Shown here: in pieces, positions 33,236-41,106 of the stretch
Position numbering within the stretch: position 1 is the stretch's first letter
Layout: the number at the start of each line of letters is the position of its first letter
Origin: Clostridiales bacterium
Lineage (GTDB): Bacteria; Bacillota; Clostridia; Lachnospirales; Lachnospiraceae
Assembly: GCA_018365455.1 (NCBI GenBank)
Contig: JAGZJZ010000023.1
Location: 42,207-106,206, forward strand
Length of the DNA stretch: 64,000 nt
Reading direction: 5' to 3'
Translations under genes and position numbers: made by a program
The notes under the pieces: model-generated
Database searches by the model: none
Seen by the model: the letters and a program-made list of their open reading frames with translations, nothing else
Told to the model about the DNA's origin: nothing

Positions 33236-34469
33236 CGGCGGCACCTTCCTTTTTTAACTCTGAATATCTTATTTTGTCTCCGCCCCGGATGACAGACACA
33301 TCCTCTGCAGAGCCTTTCTGTTCCATATATCTCTGGACGATCACATCCACGAATTTCTCGTCCAGTTCCGCCATATAGCAAATCCGGCTGGTCTGCTCAC
33401 ATGCAATCAGCGTGGAGCCGGAACCACCAAAGGGGTCCAGCACAATGCAATTGCTCATACAGGAATTCTGGATGGGATATGCCACCAGTCCCACTGGCTT
33501 CATGGTCGGATGATCTTTGGACTGCTTTGGACGGTCAAACTCCCAAATGGTAGTCTGCTTCCGGTCCGAATACCAGTTGTGCTTCCCACCCTTCTTCCAG
33601 CCGAACAGCACCGGCTCATGCTGCCACTGGTAGGGACTTCTTCCCAGCACGAGGCTCTGTTTCTTCCAGATACAGCAGCCGGAAAGATAGAATCCGACAT
33701 CATGAAATGCTTTGCGGAAATTCAGCCCCTCCGTGTCAGCGTGGAACACATAGATGGAAGCATCCGACTCCATGCTTTGTTCCATATTCACAAAAGCCGC
33801 AAAAAGAAACTGATAAAACTTCCCATTCTCCATATGGTCATTCTGGATATTCCCGGCAGTTCCCTCATAATTCACGTTATAAGGCGGATCTGTCACCACA
33901 AGGTTTGCTTTCTGTCCTTCCATCAACACCTCGTATGTTTCCGGCAAAGTGGAATCCCCACAAATTACCCGGTGCCTGCCTAACAGCCACACATCTCCCT
34001 GCTTTGCCACCGCAGGCTTCTGATACTCCGCCTCCACGTCAAAATCATCTTCCGTGATTTTCTTATCGTGCACGGCATTGAATAGCTGCTCAATCTCCGG
34101 CGGCTCAAAGCCTGTGAAAGACACATCAAAATCCGAAGCCTGCAAATCCTTAATCAAATCCGCCAGCAGTTCCTTATTCCATTCGCCTGTGATTTTATTC
34201 AGGGCGATGTTCAGCGCCTTTTCTTTGTTCTTATCGATATCAATGACGATACAATCAATTTCCTCATAGCCCAAATCGGAAAGCACTGTCACTCGTTGGT
34301 GACCGCCGATAATAGTCATATCGGAGTTGACAATCACTGGCTCCACATAGCCAAACTCCTGGATGGAGTTTTTGATTTTCTCATATTCCTTATCACCGGG
34401 TTTCAGCTTCTTCCTCGGATTATAGGAAGCCGGAACCAATTCTGCTATGCTGATTTTCTTAAATTCCAT
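33213..34469 (-). CDS. ParB-domain DNA methyltransferase (N6-A/N4-C)
   Basis: 418 residues from the ATG with GGAGGG seven bases before. The N-terminal 110 residues are a ParB/sulfiredoxin-like domain (LVPASYNPRKKLKPGD, then IIGGHQRVTVLSDLG). The methyltransferase part has DPPYNVNYEG (motif IV, near 200) before LDPFGGSGSTLIACE (motif I, near 365), the order of the beta class. Such phage enzymes methylate adenine or cytosine amino groups with relaxed specificity. Translation is coupled to the upstream zinc-finger gene by an 11-base overlap. Confidence 0.92.
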   Translation of the reverse strand: MEFKKISIAELVPASYNPRKKLKPGDKEYEKIKNSIQEFGYVEPVIVNSDMTIIGGHQRVTVLSDLGYEEIDCIVIDIDKNKEKALNIALNKITGEWNKELLADLIKDLQASDFDVSFTGFEPPEIEQLFNAVHDKKITEDDFDVEAEYQKPAVAKQGDVWLLGRHRVICGDSTLPETYEVLMEGQKANLVVTDPPYNVNYEGTAGNIQNDHMENGKFYQFLFAAFVNMEQSMESDASIYVFHADTEGLNFRKAFHDVGFYLSGCCIWKKQSLVLGRSPYQWQHEPVLFGWKKGGKHNWYSDRKQTTIWEFDRPKQSKDHPTMKPVGLVAYPIQNSCMSNCIVLDPFGGSGSTLIACEQTSRICYMAELDEKFVDVIVQRYMEQKGSAEDVSVIRGGDKIRYSELKKEGAADEAVNLP

Positions 34470-34890
34470 CCTCATCCCTCCAGAACCGGTCTTTGATGTA
34501 GCAGTTATGGCTGCAATACTTCTGTCCCCGGCTTCCATTGACTTCAAATTCTTTTTTGCAGTAAGCGCACACCTCTATATGGATGTGTTTTCTCTGTGCC
34601 GCCTCCGGGTGCAGCTTCCACCATGCACGCCTGCATCTGTCTGAGCAGAACCTCCTCGGCCTGCCGTTCCCCGGCTGGCTGATTTCTTTTCCGCAGCAGG
34701 CACAGGCTTTTCCGCACAACAGGCGTTCCTGCATATTGAGTGTCATAGCTCTGGCATAGCCGTCCATTCCATTTGCCTTGCAGAAATTCCTTACAATGTC
34801 ACGGGACAGCCCAACCGCAGCCCCTATCGCCCGGTAACCCTGCCCCCGCATCCGCAGTTCCTTTATCTGAGCTGCCTGTGCATCGGTCAT
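34459..34890 (-). CDS. HTH and zinc-finger regulator-like protein
   Basis: 143 residues from the ATG after a GGAGG. Residues 1-40 form a helix-turn-helix (IKELRMRGQGYRAIGAAVGL and then SRDIVRNFCK). The rest has two treble-clef-like zinc knuckles: CACCGKEI with RFCSDRC, and CAYCKKEF with KYCSHNC. It is often labelled as a sigma-70-like protein in related phages, but the promoter-binding regions are absent. It is the first gene of the methyltransferase operon and likely binds DNA there. Confidence 0.7.
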   Translation of the reverse strand: MTDAQAAQIKELRMRGQGYRAIGAAVGLSRDIVRNFCKANGMDGYARAMTLNMQERLLCGKACACCGKEISQPGNGRPRRFCSDRCRRAWWKLHPEAAQRKHIHIEVCAYCKKEFEVNGSRGQKYCSHNCYIKDRFWRDEDGI

Positions 34891-35277
34891 CCTTTCACAC
34901 CTCCAAATATAAAGCCAAAAAACCACTCCTTTGAAATGGTTTCCCAGCCCCAAAACACGGGATTTCCGGTACTTTTCGGCAAAACCTTTCCTGCCTTATC
35001 TTGCGGAAATCCTATGCTTATGTATGGAAATGCTCCGGGTTTCCTATCCCCCCTGCCGATTTATGCGAAAATTCACGTTTGAGGGGGCGGCGGTTTCCAG
35101 GGGGCGGGGTTGCAGAGATTCAGACCGCCCCTCCCCTCGGCGTTTTCCACGAATCCAGCCATAACCTGCACAATCCACGGCACAAATTTTTGTGCAGTTC
35201 ATGCCTCCGAATTGACTGGATAATTATCCGAATCCGATTTAACATGGCACTACCAAAACCAAAGGAGGCAACCGCTT
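34891..35277. promoter_or_regulatory. GC-rich divergent control region ahead of symE-like gene
   Basis: This 387-base gap separates the minus-strand methyltransferase operon from a plus-strand cassette. It holds GGGGCGG repeats near 35080-35107 that can pair with CCGCCCC near 35124, a strong hairpin. At 35212-35224 on the plus strand is TTGACTGGATAAT, with TTTAAC about 20 bases on, a likely promoter of the SymE gene. No long frame with a ribosome site is present. Confidence 0.45.
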
Positions 35278-35547
35278 ATGAAATCAAAGAAAATGAAAGT
35301 CCTTTACAGCGCACGGGCAAGGCAGGCACAATATGTCTGGGGCAGGGAAAGCTACTACACTGCCACTCCTAAGATTTCCATGGAGGGAAAATGGCTGGAG
35401 GCTCTCGGCTTCCACATCGGGGATGCCATCGAGGTGTCCTATGAGGATAACTGCATCCGCATCACACCCGCGCCTCAGCCTGCCATGGTCTGTGAACCTC
35501 AAACTCCGTATGGAGAAGCGTCCGGCAAACGCAAAGCAAAGAAATAA
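35278..35547 (+). CDS. SymE-like (AbrB-fold) toxin-family protein
   Basis: 89 residues. MKVLYSARARQ, then YYTATPKISMEGKWLEALGF and IGDAIEVSYEDNCIRITP follow the SymE family, an AbrB-like fold that became an RNA-acting or nucleoid-acting toxin under antisense RNA control. It is one of only two plus-strand genes in the prophage. AAAGGAGG lies 9 bases ahead of the ATG. The stop overlaps the next start (TAATG). A GC-rich hairpin region upstream may contain a control RNA. Whether it is toxic here is unknown; many family members have uncertain function. Confidence 0.75.
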   Translation: MKSKKMKVLYSARARQAQYVWGRESYYTATPKISMEGKWLEALGFHIGDAIEVSYEDNCIRITPAPQPAMVCEPQTPYGEASGKRKAKK

Positions 35548-35834
35548 TGTTCACATCCAACGAGCACGCTCTCCTGACCTCGTCCTATTTCAAACTCGTC
35601 CGGCAAACGGATGACTTCTACGAAATCCAGTCCCGGTGCACCGGGCATTGCTGGATTATCCAGAAACCATACTCTTATACAAAATATCCCGTCCGCATCT
35701 ACCACAAACACTCCAAAGGTATACCTTATTACCACAGGCATGGACACGCATTCACTGTCCGCTCCGCCATCCGGCAGATACAAAATCATGACCAGTTCCA
35801 ATTAAATGGCAGGCGGCACGTCACTACCGCCTAG
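35547..35834 (+). CDS. Unknown partner of the SymE-like protein
   Basis: 95 residues, starting on the last base of the symE-like stop. It is basic and rich in aromatic residues, with CTGHCWIIQKPYSYTKYPVR and YYHRHGHAFTV. Histidines and two cysteines could bind metal, but no known motif is complete. Coupled translation points to work with the SymE-like protein. No family recognised. Confidence 0.6.
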   Translation: MFTSNEHALLTSSYFKLVRQTDDFYEIQSRCTGHCWIIQKPYSYTKYPVRIYHKHSKGIPYYHRHGHAFTVRSAIRQIQNHDQFQLNGRRHVTTA

Positions 35835-35840
35835 AGGAAA

Positions 35841-35863
35841 AGCCCTGGGAATCTCCCAAGGCT
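35841..35863. terminator. Terminator between convergent genes
   Basis: AGCCCTGGGA (35841-35850) pairs with TCCCAAGGCT (35854-35863). On the minus strand TTTTCC follows, so it best serves the HNH gene; it may also stop the plus-strand SymE cassette. Confidence 0.65.
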
Positions 35864-35871
35864 CCTCTCTG

Positions 35872-36234
35872 TCAGTATTTGTACTCCTGATAACGGTCCT
35901 CCGTCATGGTCTTGCTGTCATGGCAGTTCTTACACAGAGCCTGCCAGTTCTCTTCATTCCAGAACAATCTGTCATTCCCACGGTGCGGCACAATATGATC
36001 TACCACAGTTGCCTTCACCAGTCTTCCCTGTTCCCGGCACCGGACACACAGTGGGTGTGTTTTCAGGAACCTGCTTCTTGCGATACGCCATCGTCTGTCG
36101 TACCCACGCCCGGAAGAAGATGTCCTGTCACTACAATGCAGCGCTCCATGTTCCTTACAATAAATCCCGTCCGTCAGCTTCGGGCATCCCGGATGGCGGC
36201 AGGGCTTCTTTGGCTTCACTGGCATTTTATCCAT
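35872..36234 (-). CDS. HNH endonuclease
   Basis: 120 residues. CRHPGCPKLT near the start is a zinc knuckle. The nuclease core is ATVVDHIVPHRGNDRLFW and NWQALCKNCHDSKT: the DH pair, the Asn and the final His of an HNH fold with its CxxC/CxxC zinc set (CVRCREQG, CKNC). In HK97-type phages such proteins work with the terminase in DNA cutting. Here it lies 7.5 kb from terS, with accessory genes in between, which is unusual. Confidence 0.9.
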   Translation of the reverse strand: MDKMPVKPKKPCRHPGCPKLTDGIYCKEHGALHCSDRTSSSGRGYDRRWRIARSRFLKTHPLCVRCREQGRLVKATVVDHIVPHRGNDRLFWNEENWQALCKNCHDSKTMTEDRYQEYKY

Positions 36235-36251
36235 CTCCTCTCCTATGTACC

Positions 36252-36281
36252 GGGCAGGGTGAAAGGATGAAACCCCTGCCC
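36252..36281. promoter_or_regulatory. Hairpin in the leader of the HNH gene
   Basis: GGGCAGGG and CCCTGCCC pair exactly across about 13 bases. It lies 18 bases upstream of the HNH start on the minus strand and could hide or expose the ribosome site. Role not known. Confidence 0.4.
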
Positions 36282-36291
36282 ACGCAAAGGC

Positions 36292-36326
36292 AAAAGAAAA
36301 AGCCCCATGGATTCTTCCACAGAGCT
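36292..36326 (-). terminator. Terminator after the ArpU-like gene
   Basis: In minus-strand RNA AGCUCUGUGG pairs with CCAUGGGGCU across AAGAAU, followed by UUUUUCUUUU. It closes the early operon and separates it from the HNH gene. Confidence 0.75.
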
Positions 36327-36421
36327 TCTTACAGTTCTTCGCAGTTTAAGGATAACACAGATTCCGATAAACTTTCAATAAACTCTTTGTCTACACTTAG
36401 TCTACCATCTGTCTACTGCAC

Positions 36422-36907
36422 CTAATCCAGCATATAGTTTTCCGTGTTCTGCTCTCTCATACCATAAATTCCTTCCAATTCCTCGATTGCCTTTTTTCTA
36501 TATTTTCCAATCATAGCATGGCTGACATTGTATTTACTCATCAACTCCTGCCAGCTCATCTGCCCCATCACCATATCCTTTAATACCTGGGACTGTCTTC
36601 CGCTCAGCCTGTTCATTGCGTATTCAAAAAACTCCACTTCCTCTTTTACCGATTTGTACCGCTCAATCAGATAGTCAAACCAGTCATCATCCAGCCTTTC
36701 TTTTACCTGGCGGTAAATGATGGCTGTCTTTCCTGTCTTATCAGAAATCCCGCTGGTCTGCACTTTGTCTCCTTGTGGATGGGAAAAGCACAGGCTTTCT
36801 ATCACATCATCATATGGCACGCCCTCAAAGCGGCTGAGTTCAAATTCCAGAATCCCTATATCTCTTTTCCATTTATCATAATCCTTAAACAGTTTTTCCA
36901 CATCCAT
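36422..36907 (-). CDS. ArpU-type late transcription regulator (DUF1492-like)
   Basis: 161 residues from an ATG after GGAGG. The C-terminal part is a sigma-region-4-like HTH: LSGRQSQVLKDMVMGQMSWQ and LMSKYNVSHAMIGKYRKKA. The N-terminal part is helical. In related phages proteins of this kind at the end of the early operon turn on late genes. The repeated promoter elements at 8.9, 30.8 and 31.9 kb might be its targets; this is speculation. It overlaps the helicase stop region by 23 bases. Confidence 0.8.
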   Translation of the reverse strand: MDVEKLFKDYDKWKRDIGILEFELSRFEGVPYDDVIESLCFSHPQGDKVQTSGISDKTGKTAIIYRQVKERLDDDWFDYLIERYKSVKEEVEFFEYAMNRLSGRQSQVLKDMVMGQMSWQELMSKYNVSHAMIGKYRKKAIEELEGIYGMREQNTENYMLD

Positions 36908-38252
36908 CCTTCCAACCTCCAATCCTCGCTCTCACCGCATCCACCAGCGCCGACTGCCCGCAGTCCTTTTTCTCCAATGCCGTCATCACCCGTTCATCCA
37001 GTGTATCCTTTGCAATCAGATGATGGATAACCACCGTTTCTTTCTGCCCCTGCCGCCACAGCCTAGCGTTCATCTGCTGATACAGTTCCAAAGACCAGGT
37101 CAGCCCGAACCAGATGAGGGTGGAGCCTCCGGTCTGCAGGTTCAGTCCATGTCCGGCAGAAGCCGGATGGATAACCGCAACAGGGATTTGCCCTGCATTC
37201 CATTTCCTGAAATCCTCTGCAGCATCCAGTTCCACCGCTCCAAGCCTCTCCCGGATTCTTGCCAGGTCATGCTTATACCAGTAAGCAACAAGCACGGGCT
37301 TCCCATTCGCCGCTTCCACCAAATCTTCCAGGGCTTCCAGCTTCCGGTCATGGATGTGTTTAACCGCTCCGTTCTCATCATAGACCGCCCCATTTGCCAT
37401 CTGTATTAGCTTGTTAGACAGTCCGGCAGCATTTACCGCATCAATATCACCGTCCTCATATGGAACCAGCATGTCTTTTTCAAGCTGATGGTATAGATTC
37501 ATTTCTTTATCGCTCATGGCAACCACCACCCGGTTATAAATGCATACCGGCATTTTCAGATAATCCACCGCTTTCATACTGATGCAGATATCTGAAATCA
37601 AACCGTAGATTGTTTCCTCCGCTCCCTCTTTCGGCTTGTAGGAATAAACCATCTCCCTGCTTCGTTTGTCCGGCACAAAAAAACGTTCCCTGTAACCGCC
37701 GATAAACCGCCCAAGCCTCTGCCCCATATCCAGAATTCCAATCTCCGCCCACAGGTCAATCAAGCCATTAGGAGCAGGTGTTCCCGTCAGCCCAACAATC
37801 CGCTTCACGCAGGGCCTTACTTTTTTCAATGCCTTAAACCGCTTCGCCCGGTGTGATTTGAAAGAAGACAGCTCGTCAATTACCACCATATCAAAATCCC
37901 ACCCGCCATGTGCCACCAGCCACTCTACATTTTCCCGGTTAATGACATATACATTGGCTTTCCGGTTTAGTGCCGTTATCCGTTCCCTCTCCAATCCAAG
38001 AACCGCTGACATCACAAGCCCCTGCAGGTGTTCCCACTTCTTCAGTTCCCCCGGCCAGGTATCCCTCGCCACCCGAAGCGGCGCTATTACCAGAACCTTC
38101 CTGACCTCAAAATAATCCAGCAGTAGTTCCCATATGGCAGTCAGGGTAATGATGGTCTTTCCCAAACCACAATCTAAAAATAAAGCACTGATGTTCTGAC
38201 TCACAATAAACTCCTTCGCATACTCCTGATATTCATGTGGCACATATTTCAT
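36885..38252 (-). CDS. SNF2-like DEAD/DEAH helicase
   Basis: 455 residues from an ATG after GGAGG. Motif I is DCGLGKTIIT, motif II is VIDELSSFKS, motif III is GLTGTPAPNGL; motif VI is NARLWRQGQKETV. This is the phage type of SNF2 helicase found next to VRR-NUC and VapE genes. It probably remodels replication forks. Its start overlaps the VRR-NUC stop by 20 bases. The domain set is complete at this length, without extra parts. Confidence 0.92.
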   Translation of the reverse strand: MKYVPHEYQEYAKEFIVSQNISALFLDCGLGKTIITLTAIWELLLDYFEVRKVLVIAPLRVARDTWPGELKKWEHLQGLVMSAVLGLERERITALNRKANVYVINRENVEWLVAHGGWDFDMVVIDELSSFKSHRAKRFKALKKVRPCVKRIVGLTGTPAPNGLIDLWAEIGILDMGQRLGRFIGGYRERFFVPDKRSREMVYSYKPKEGAEETIYGLISDICISMKAVDYLKMPVCIYNRVVVAMSDKEMNLYHQLEKDMLVPYEDGDIDAVNAAGLSNKLIQMANGAVYDENGAVKHIHDRKLEALEDLVEAANGKPVLVAYWYKHDLARIRERLGAVELDAAEDFRKWNAGQIPVAVIHPASAGHGLNLQTGGSTLIWFGLTWSLELYQQMNARLWRQGQKETVVIHHLIAKDTLDERVMTALEKKDCGQSALVDAVRARIGGWKDGCGKTV

Positions 38253-38514
38253 CCAGTACACCTCCAATCTGCGCTACGCCTTCTATCACATAAACCGAAA
38301 ATCCCAAAGCCTCCAACTGCCTTTTGCGTTTCTCCTGCAAAGGCCGGAGTTTCTTTCCCGGAACCTTCAACTCCACAAACGCCATTTTCTTATCCGGCAA
38401 CAGGACGATTCTGTCCGGCACCCCATCCAATCCGGGAGAAACGAACTTCACTGCCATGCCTCCCATCTTTTTCACAGCCATAGCAAGCTGTCTTTCAATT
38501 ACATTTTCCCGCAT
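38233..38514 (-). CDS. VRR-NUC domain nuclease
   Basis: 93 residues, a bare VRR-NUC domain. The core reads GLDGVPDRIVLLPDKKMAFVELK, where D in VPDR, E and K of ELK are the metal-site residues, and PLQEKRKRQLEALG follows. These act as structure-selective nucleases on branched DNA, as in FAN1. It is coupled to the helicase by an overlap. Upstream lies the 233-base gap with GGACA repeats. Confidence 0.92.
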   Translation of the reverse strand: MRENVIERQLAMAVKKMGGMAVKFVSPGLDGVPDRIVLLPDKKMAFVELKVPGKKLRPLQEKRKRQLEALGFSVYVIEGVAQIGGVLDEICAT

Positions 38515-38747
38515 TTTCTATCACCTGCTGTTCATAGTAACCAATCTATTTTCAGGACAAGCGGACAGGACGGACAGTGTTTTCCTATATACGCGCATAT
38601 GCATATTACACAGACACAATCAACTTCTTATCTTATTTTTTAATCCCAATAGGGATTTCTTGTCCACTTGTCCAAAGCTCCTGCTTTTACTTATATTTCC
38701 TAGCGGACAGCCTATTGGGACACCGCCGTATTTCGTCCCGCTTGTCC
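38515..38747. other. Candidate replication origin with GGACA repeats
   Basis: This gap in a packed replication operon has no gene. GGACA occurs repeatedly: GGACAAGCGGACAGGACGGACAG lies at 38555-38577 (split here into shorter units GGACAAGC, GGACAG, GACGGACAG). TTGTCCACTTGTCC lies at 38659-38673, and CGCTTGTCC at 38739-38747 is the inverse of GGACAAGCG at 38555-38563. An AT-rich block (about 38620-38650) lies between. This is the layout of an iteron-bearing origin. It might also be an operator. Confidence 0.4.
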
Positions 38748-41093
38748 TCAACTTTTTCGGTAACACCGCTGCCTGCCATAAAGGGGAAAAGTGTCCCTCT
38801 CCGCCTTGTCCCAGCCTTCAATCTTCTGCATGATACCGCTGATTTCATAGGAATCTATCTTTTTCAGAGTAGAAGGCTCCCGTCCAAAACACTCACACCA
38901 GATTTCCATGTTGCACACTCTGGTACGTTTCACAGTCCCCTCTCTCTGCGTCTCTCCAAATTCACTGCCATTTAAGAAATTCCTGCGGTCATAGAGGCTC
39001 ATCGTATCCCAATTTTCCGGCAGGAGCTTTTCAAGATATGTCCTGACCAGACCTTCCCGGTCATCCGTCTCCATGGCCTCCGCCTGCTCTGAGGCTGCCA
39101 TTGCCGCCACATCCCCTTCTAAGAACAGCTTTTCACCACCCTTATAAACTTCCACTGCCTCCGCCCAAATCTGCGTTACTTCCTCCTGCGAAATCTGCCA
39201 TGGTTTCTTCATGCTCTGCCCGTTCACCCGTATCGGCCAGAACCTCCGGTTTCCTGTAATGTCTCTCAAAAACCCACTCTCCGTATTGGTGCTTCCCACA
39301 ATCACACACTGTCTTGGATGGCTTTCCACATTCAATCCATAGCTGGCACGGTACTTATCATCCACACGGGATAAAAAGGATTTCACCGTCTCCACATCCG
39401 TCTTCTTCATTCCTGCCAATTCTCCCAATTCCAGAATCCAATAGCCCTGCAGTTTTTCCGGTCCTGACTTATCCCGCATGTCCGTGAGCGTCAGGCTGTC
39501 GGAAAACCAAGCTCCCGCCAGCTTTGCAAACAGGGTGGACTTCCCAATCCCCTGAGGACCATTCAGAATCAGCACACTGTCAAACTTCGCTCCAGGCTGG
39601 TAAATCCTTGCTACCGCTGCCGCCAGTGTTTTCCGTATAACTGCCCTTGTATACTCGGAATCCTCTGCCCCAAGATAATCCGTGAGCAGCGTATCCACCC
39701 GTTTTATCCCATCCCAGACCGGAAGCCCATCCAGATATTCTTTCACCGGATGATATGCCCGTTCGGAGGCCACCGCAAGCAGCGCATCCTTCGTTTTGGA
39801 TGGGGAATACACGCCATAACCTTTATTCAGGTACACTTTCAGGGATGCAAAATCAGAATCGTTCCATCCCGGCTTAATCTGCTTCCAGGGCAGCCCCTTC
39901 CCTGTGTCAATGCCATCCCGGTGGAGATTGAACGCAATGGATTGTAACCGTCCGTCATACCTTATGGCTGTCACCAGATTGTCCAGCGTATCCTTTACCC
40001 TCCCCTGACGGTCGAGTTCCAGGGCGGACTGCCATTCTTCCTTTGAAAACTCTGCCTGTGCTAATTCCTCCCGTTCCTTTATCAATTGTCGTTTCACCTT
40101 CTCATCATTCACCGCAAATTCGCTCATTTCCTTAAAAGAAGGCAGCTTTGCAGGGTCCGTATCCTCGGATGAACGGCTATCCAGTTCCCCGAATTTATGA
40201 ATCCTTACCATGTCAAAAGCGTTCATCAGCTTCCCGCAGGCCGGGTCCGTGGCATGGTGAGAATAGGCAAACTTCCCCTCATAGACCACCACACCCGCCT
40301 GGGAATCCGCCGGGATATAGTCAAACCTTCCTGGCATGGCGCTTGGCTGGTACACCTCCGGCAGAAAAGCGGCAACCGCCTCCTCAATGCCATAGGTCCG
40401 GCAAAACGCCCCAACCACCCCGTCTTTTTCCAGCGGGTCCGCCTGTTTCTTCATCTCCCTCTGCACCACCGTCTGCTGGCGGCTGCTCACCGGCCACTCC
40501 GAAGAATCCTTCCAATCCTTATATCTTGCCAGCACCTGATCCGGGTTCAGGAATTCCCCCTCAATATCCCAGAACACAAACTCTCCGTCCGCAGAAGTAG
40601 ACGGCCAGTACATCAGCCTTGACGGTTCATAGGTGGTATCATCAAACAGCTCCATACCGATATACTCTGCCACCTTCCTCGCCACTGCCGTATATTCATC
40701 CGCCGATACCGTCCTGGACAGCGGAATAATCAGCCGGAGCCTGGGACTCTCCGGCGTGTGCTTATGGGTGGAATAGATAAGGCAGCGGAAATCAAAGAAC
40801 AGTTCTATCTGCTCCGGGATATCCGCTGTGGCATAATCCATATCCAATGTGAGGGCAGACCGGAACACCACGCAGTCCTTTTTCCTTCTGCCGCCCTTCA
40901 GCTTCCCCAGCACAAAGCCTCCCACGTCCTTGATGTCATCCTGCTTTGCCTTGGACAGCTTCCGGTACTGCTCCACTGTCTCCGAAGTCCGTATTGTCGT
41001 GGAAATACGCCCGACAAATTCCTCCAGTTCCATCTCCCTGCCGTTCCACCGCTTCTCCATCCGTGAATTCCCTGTTGAAATAAACAGCTTCAT
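38748..41093 (-). CDS. VapE-type primase/helicase
   Basis: 781 residues from the ATG after AGGAGG. The N-terminal part has a primase-like region (VFRSALTLDMDYATADIP, with paired Asp, then LRLIIPLSRTVSADEYTAV). The C-terminal part is a VapE (SF3-like) ATPase: ILNGPQGIGKSTLFAKLA is Walker A, ILELGELAGMKKTDVETVK holds Walker B and sensor residues, and VGSTNTESGFLRD the arginine-finger region. It opens and primes the origin. It lies 13 bases after the polymerase gene and ends at the repeat-rich gap. Confidence 0.9.
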   Translation of the reverse strand: MKLFISTGNSRMEKRWNGREMELEEFVGRISTTIRTSETVEQYRKLSKAKQDDIKDVGGFVLGKLKGGRRKKDCVVFRSALTLDMDYATADIPEQIELFFDFRCLIYSTHKHTPESPRLRLIIPLSRTVSADEYTAVARKVAEYIGMELFDDTTYEPSRLMYWPSTSADGEFVFWDIEGEFLNPDQVLARYKDWKDSSEWPVSSRQQTVVQREMKKQADPLEKDGVVGAFCRTYGIEEAVAAFLPEVYQPSAMPGRFDYIPADSQAGVVVYEGKFAYSHHATDPACGKLMNAFDMVRIHKFGELDSRSSEDTDPAKLPSFKEMSEFAVNDEKVKRQLIKEREELAQAEFSKEEWQSALELDRQGRVKDTLDNLVTAIRYDGRLQSIAFNLHRDGIDTGKGLPWKQIKPGWNDSDFASLKVYLNKGYGVYSPSKTKDALLAVASERAYHPVKEYLDGLPVWDGIKRVDTLLTDYLGAEDSEYTRAVIRKTLAAAVARIYQPGAKFDSVLILNGPQGIGKSTLFAKLAGAWFSDSLTLTDMRDKSGPEKLQGYWILELGELAGMKKTDVETVKSFLSRVDDKYRASYGLNVESHPRQCVIVGSTNTESGFLRDITGNRRFWPIRVNGQSMKKPWQISQEEVTQIWAEAVEVYKGGEKLFLEGDVAAMAASEQAEAMETDDREGLVRTYLEKLLPENWDTMSLYDRRNFLNGSEFGETQREGTVKRTRVCNMEIWCECFGREPSTLKKIDSYEISGIMQKIEGWDKAERDTFPLYGRQRCYRKS

Positions 41094-41106
41094 GTTCCCC
41101 TGCCTC

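Noticed and set aside
36292..36326. Hairpin as a tRNA-like element
   Set aside because: No cloverleaf; the T-run shows it is a terminator. No tRNA or rRNA was found in the window.
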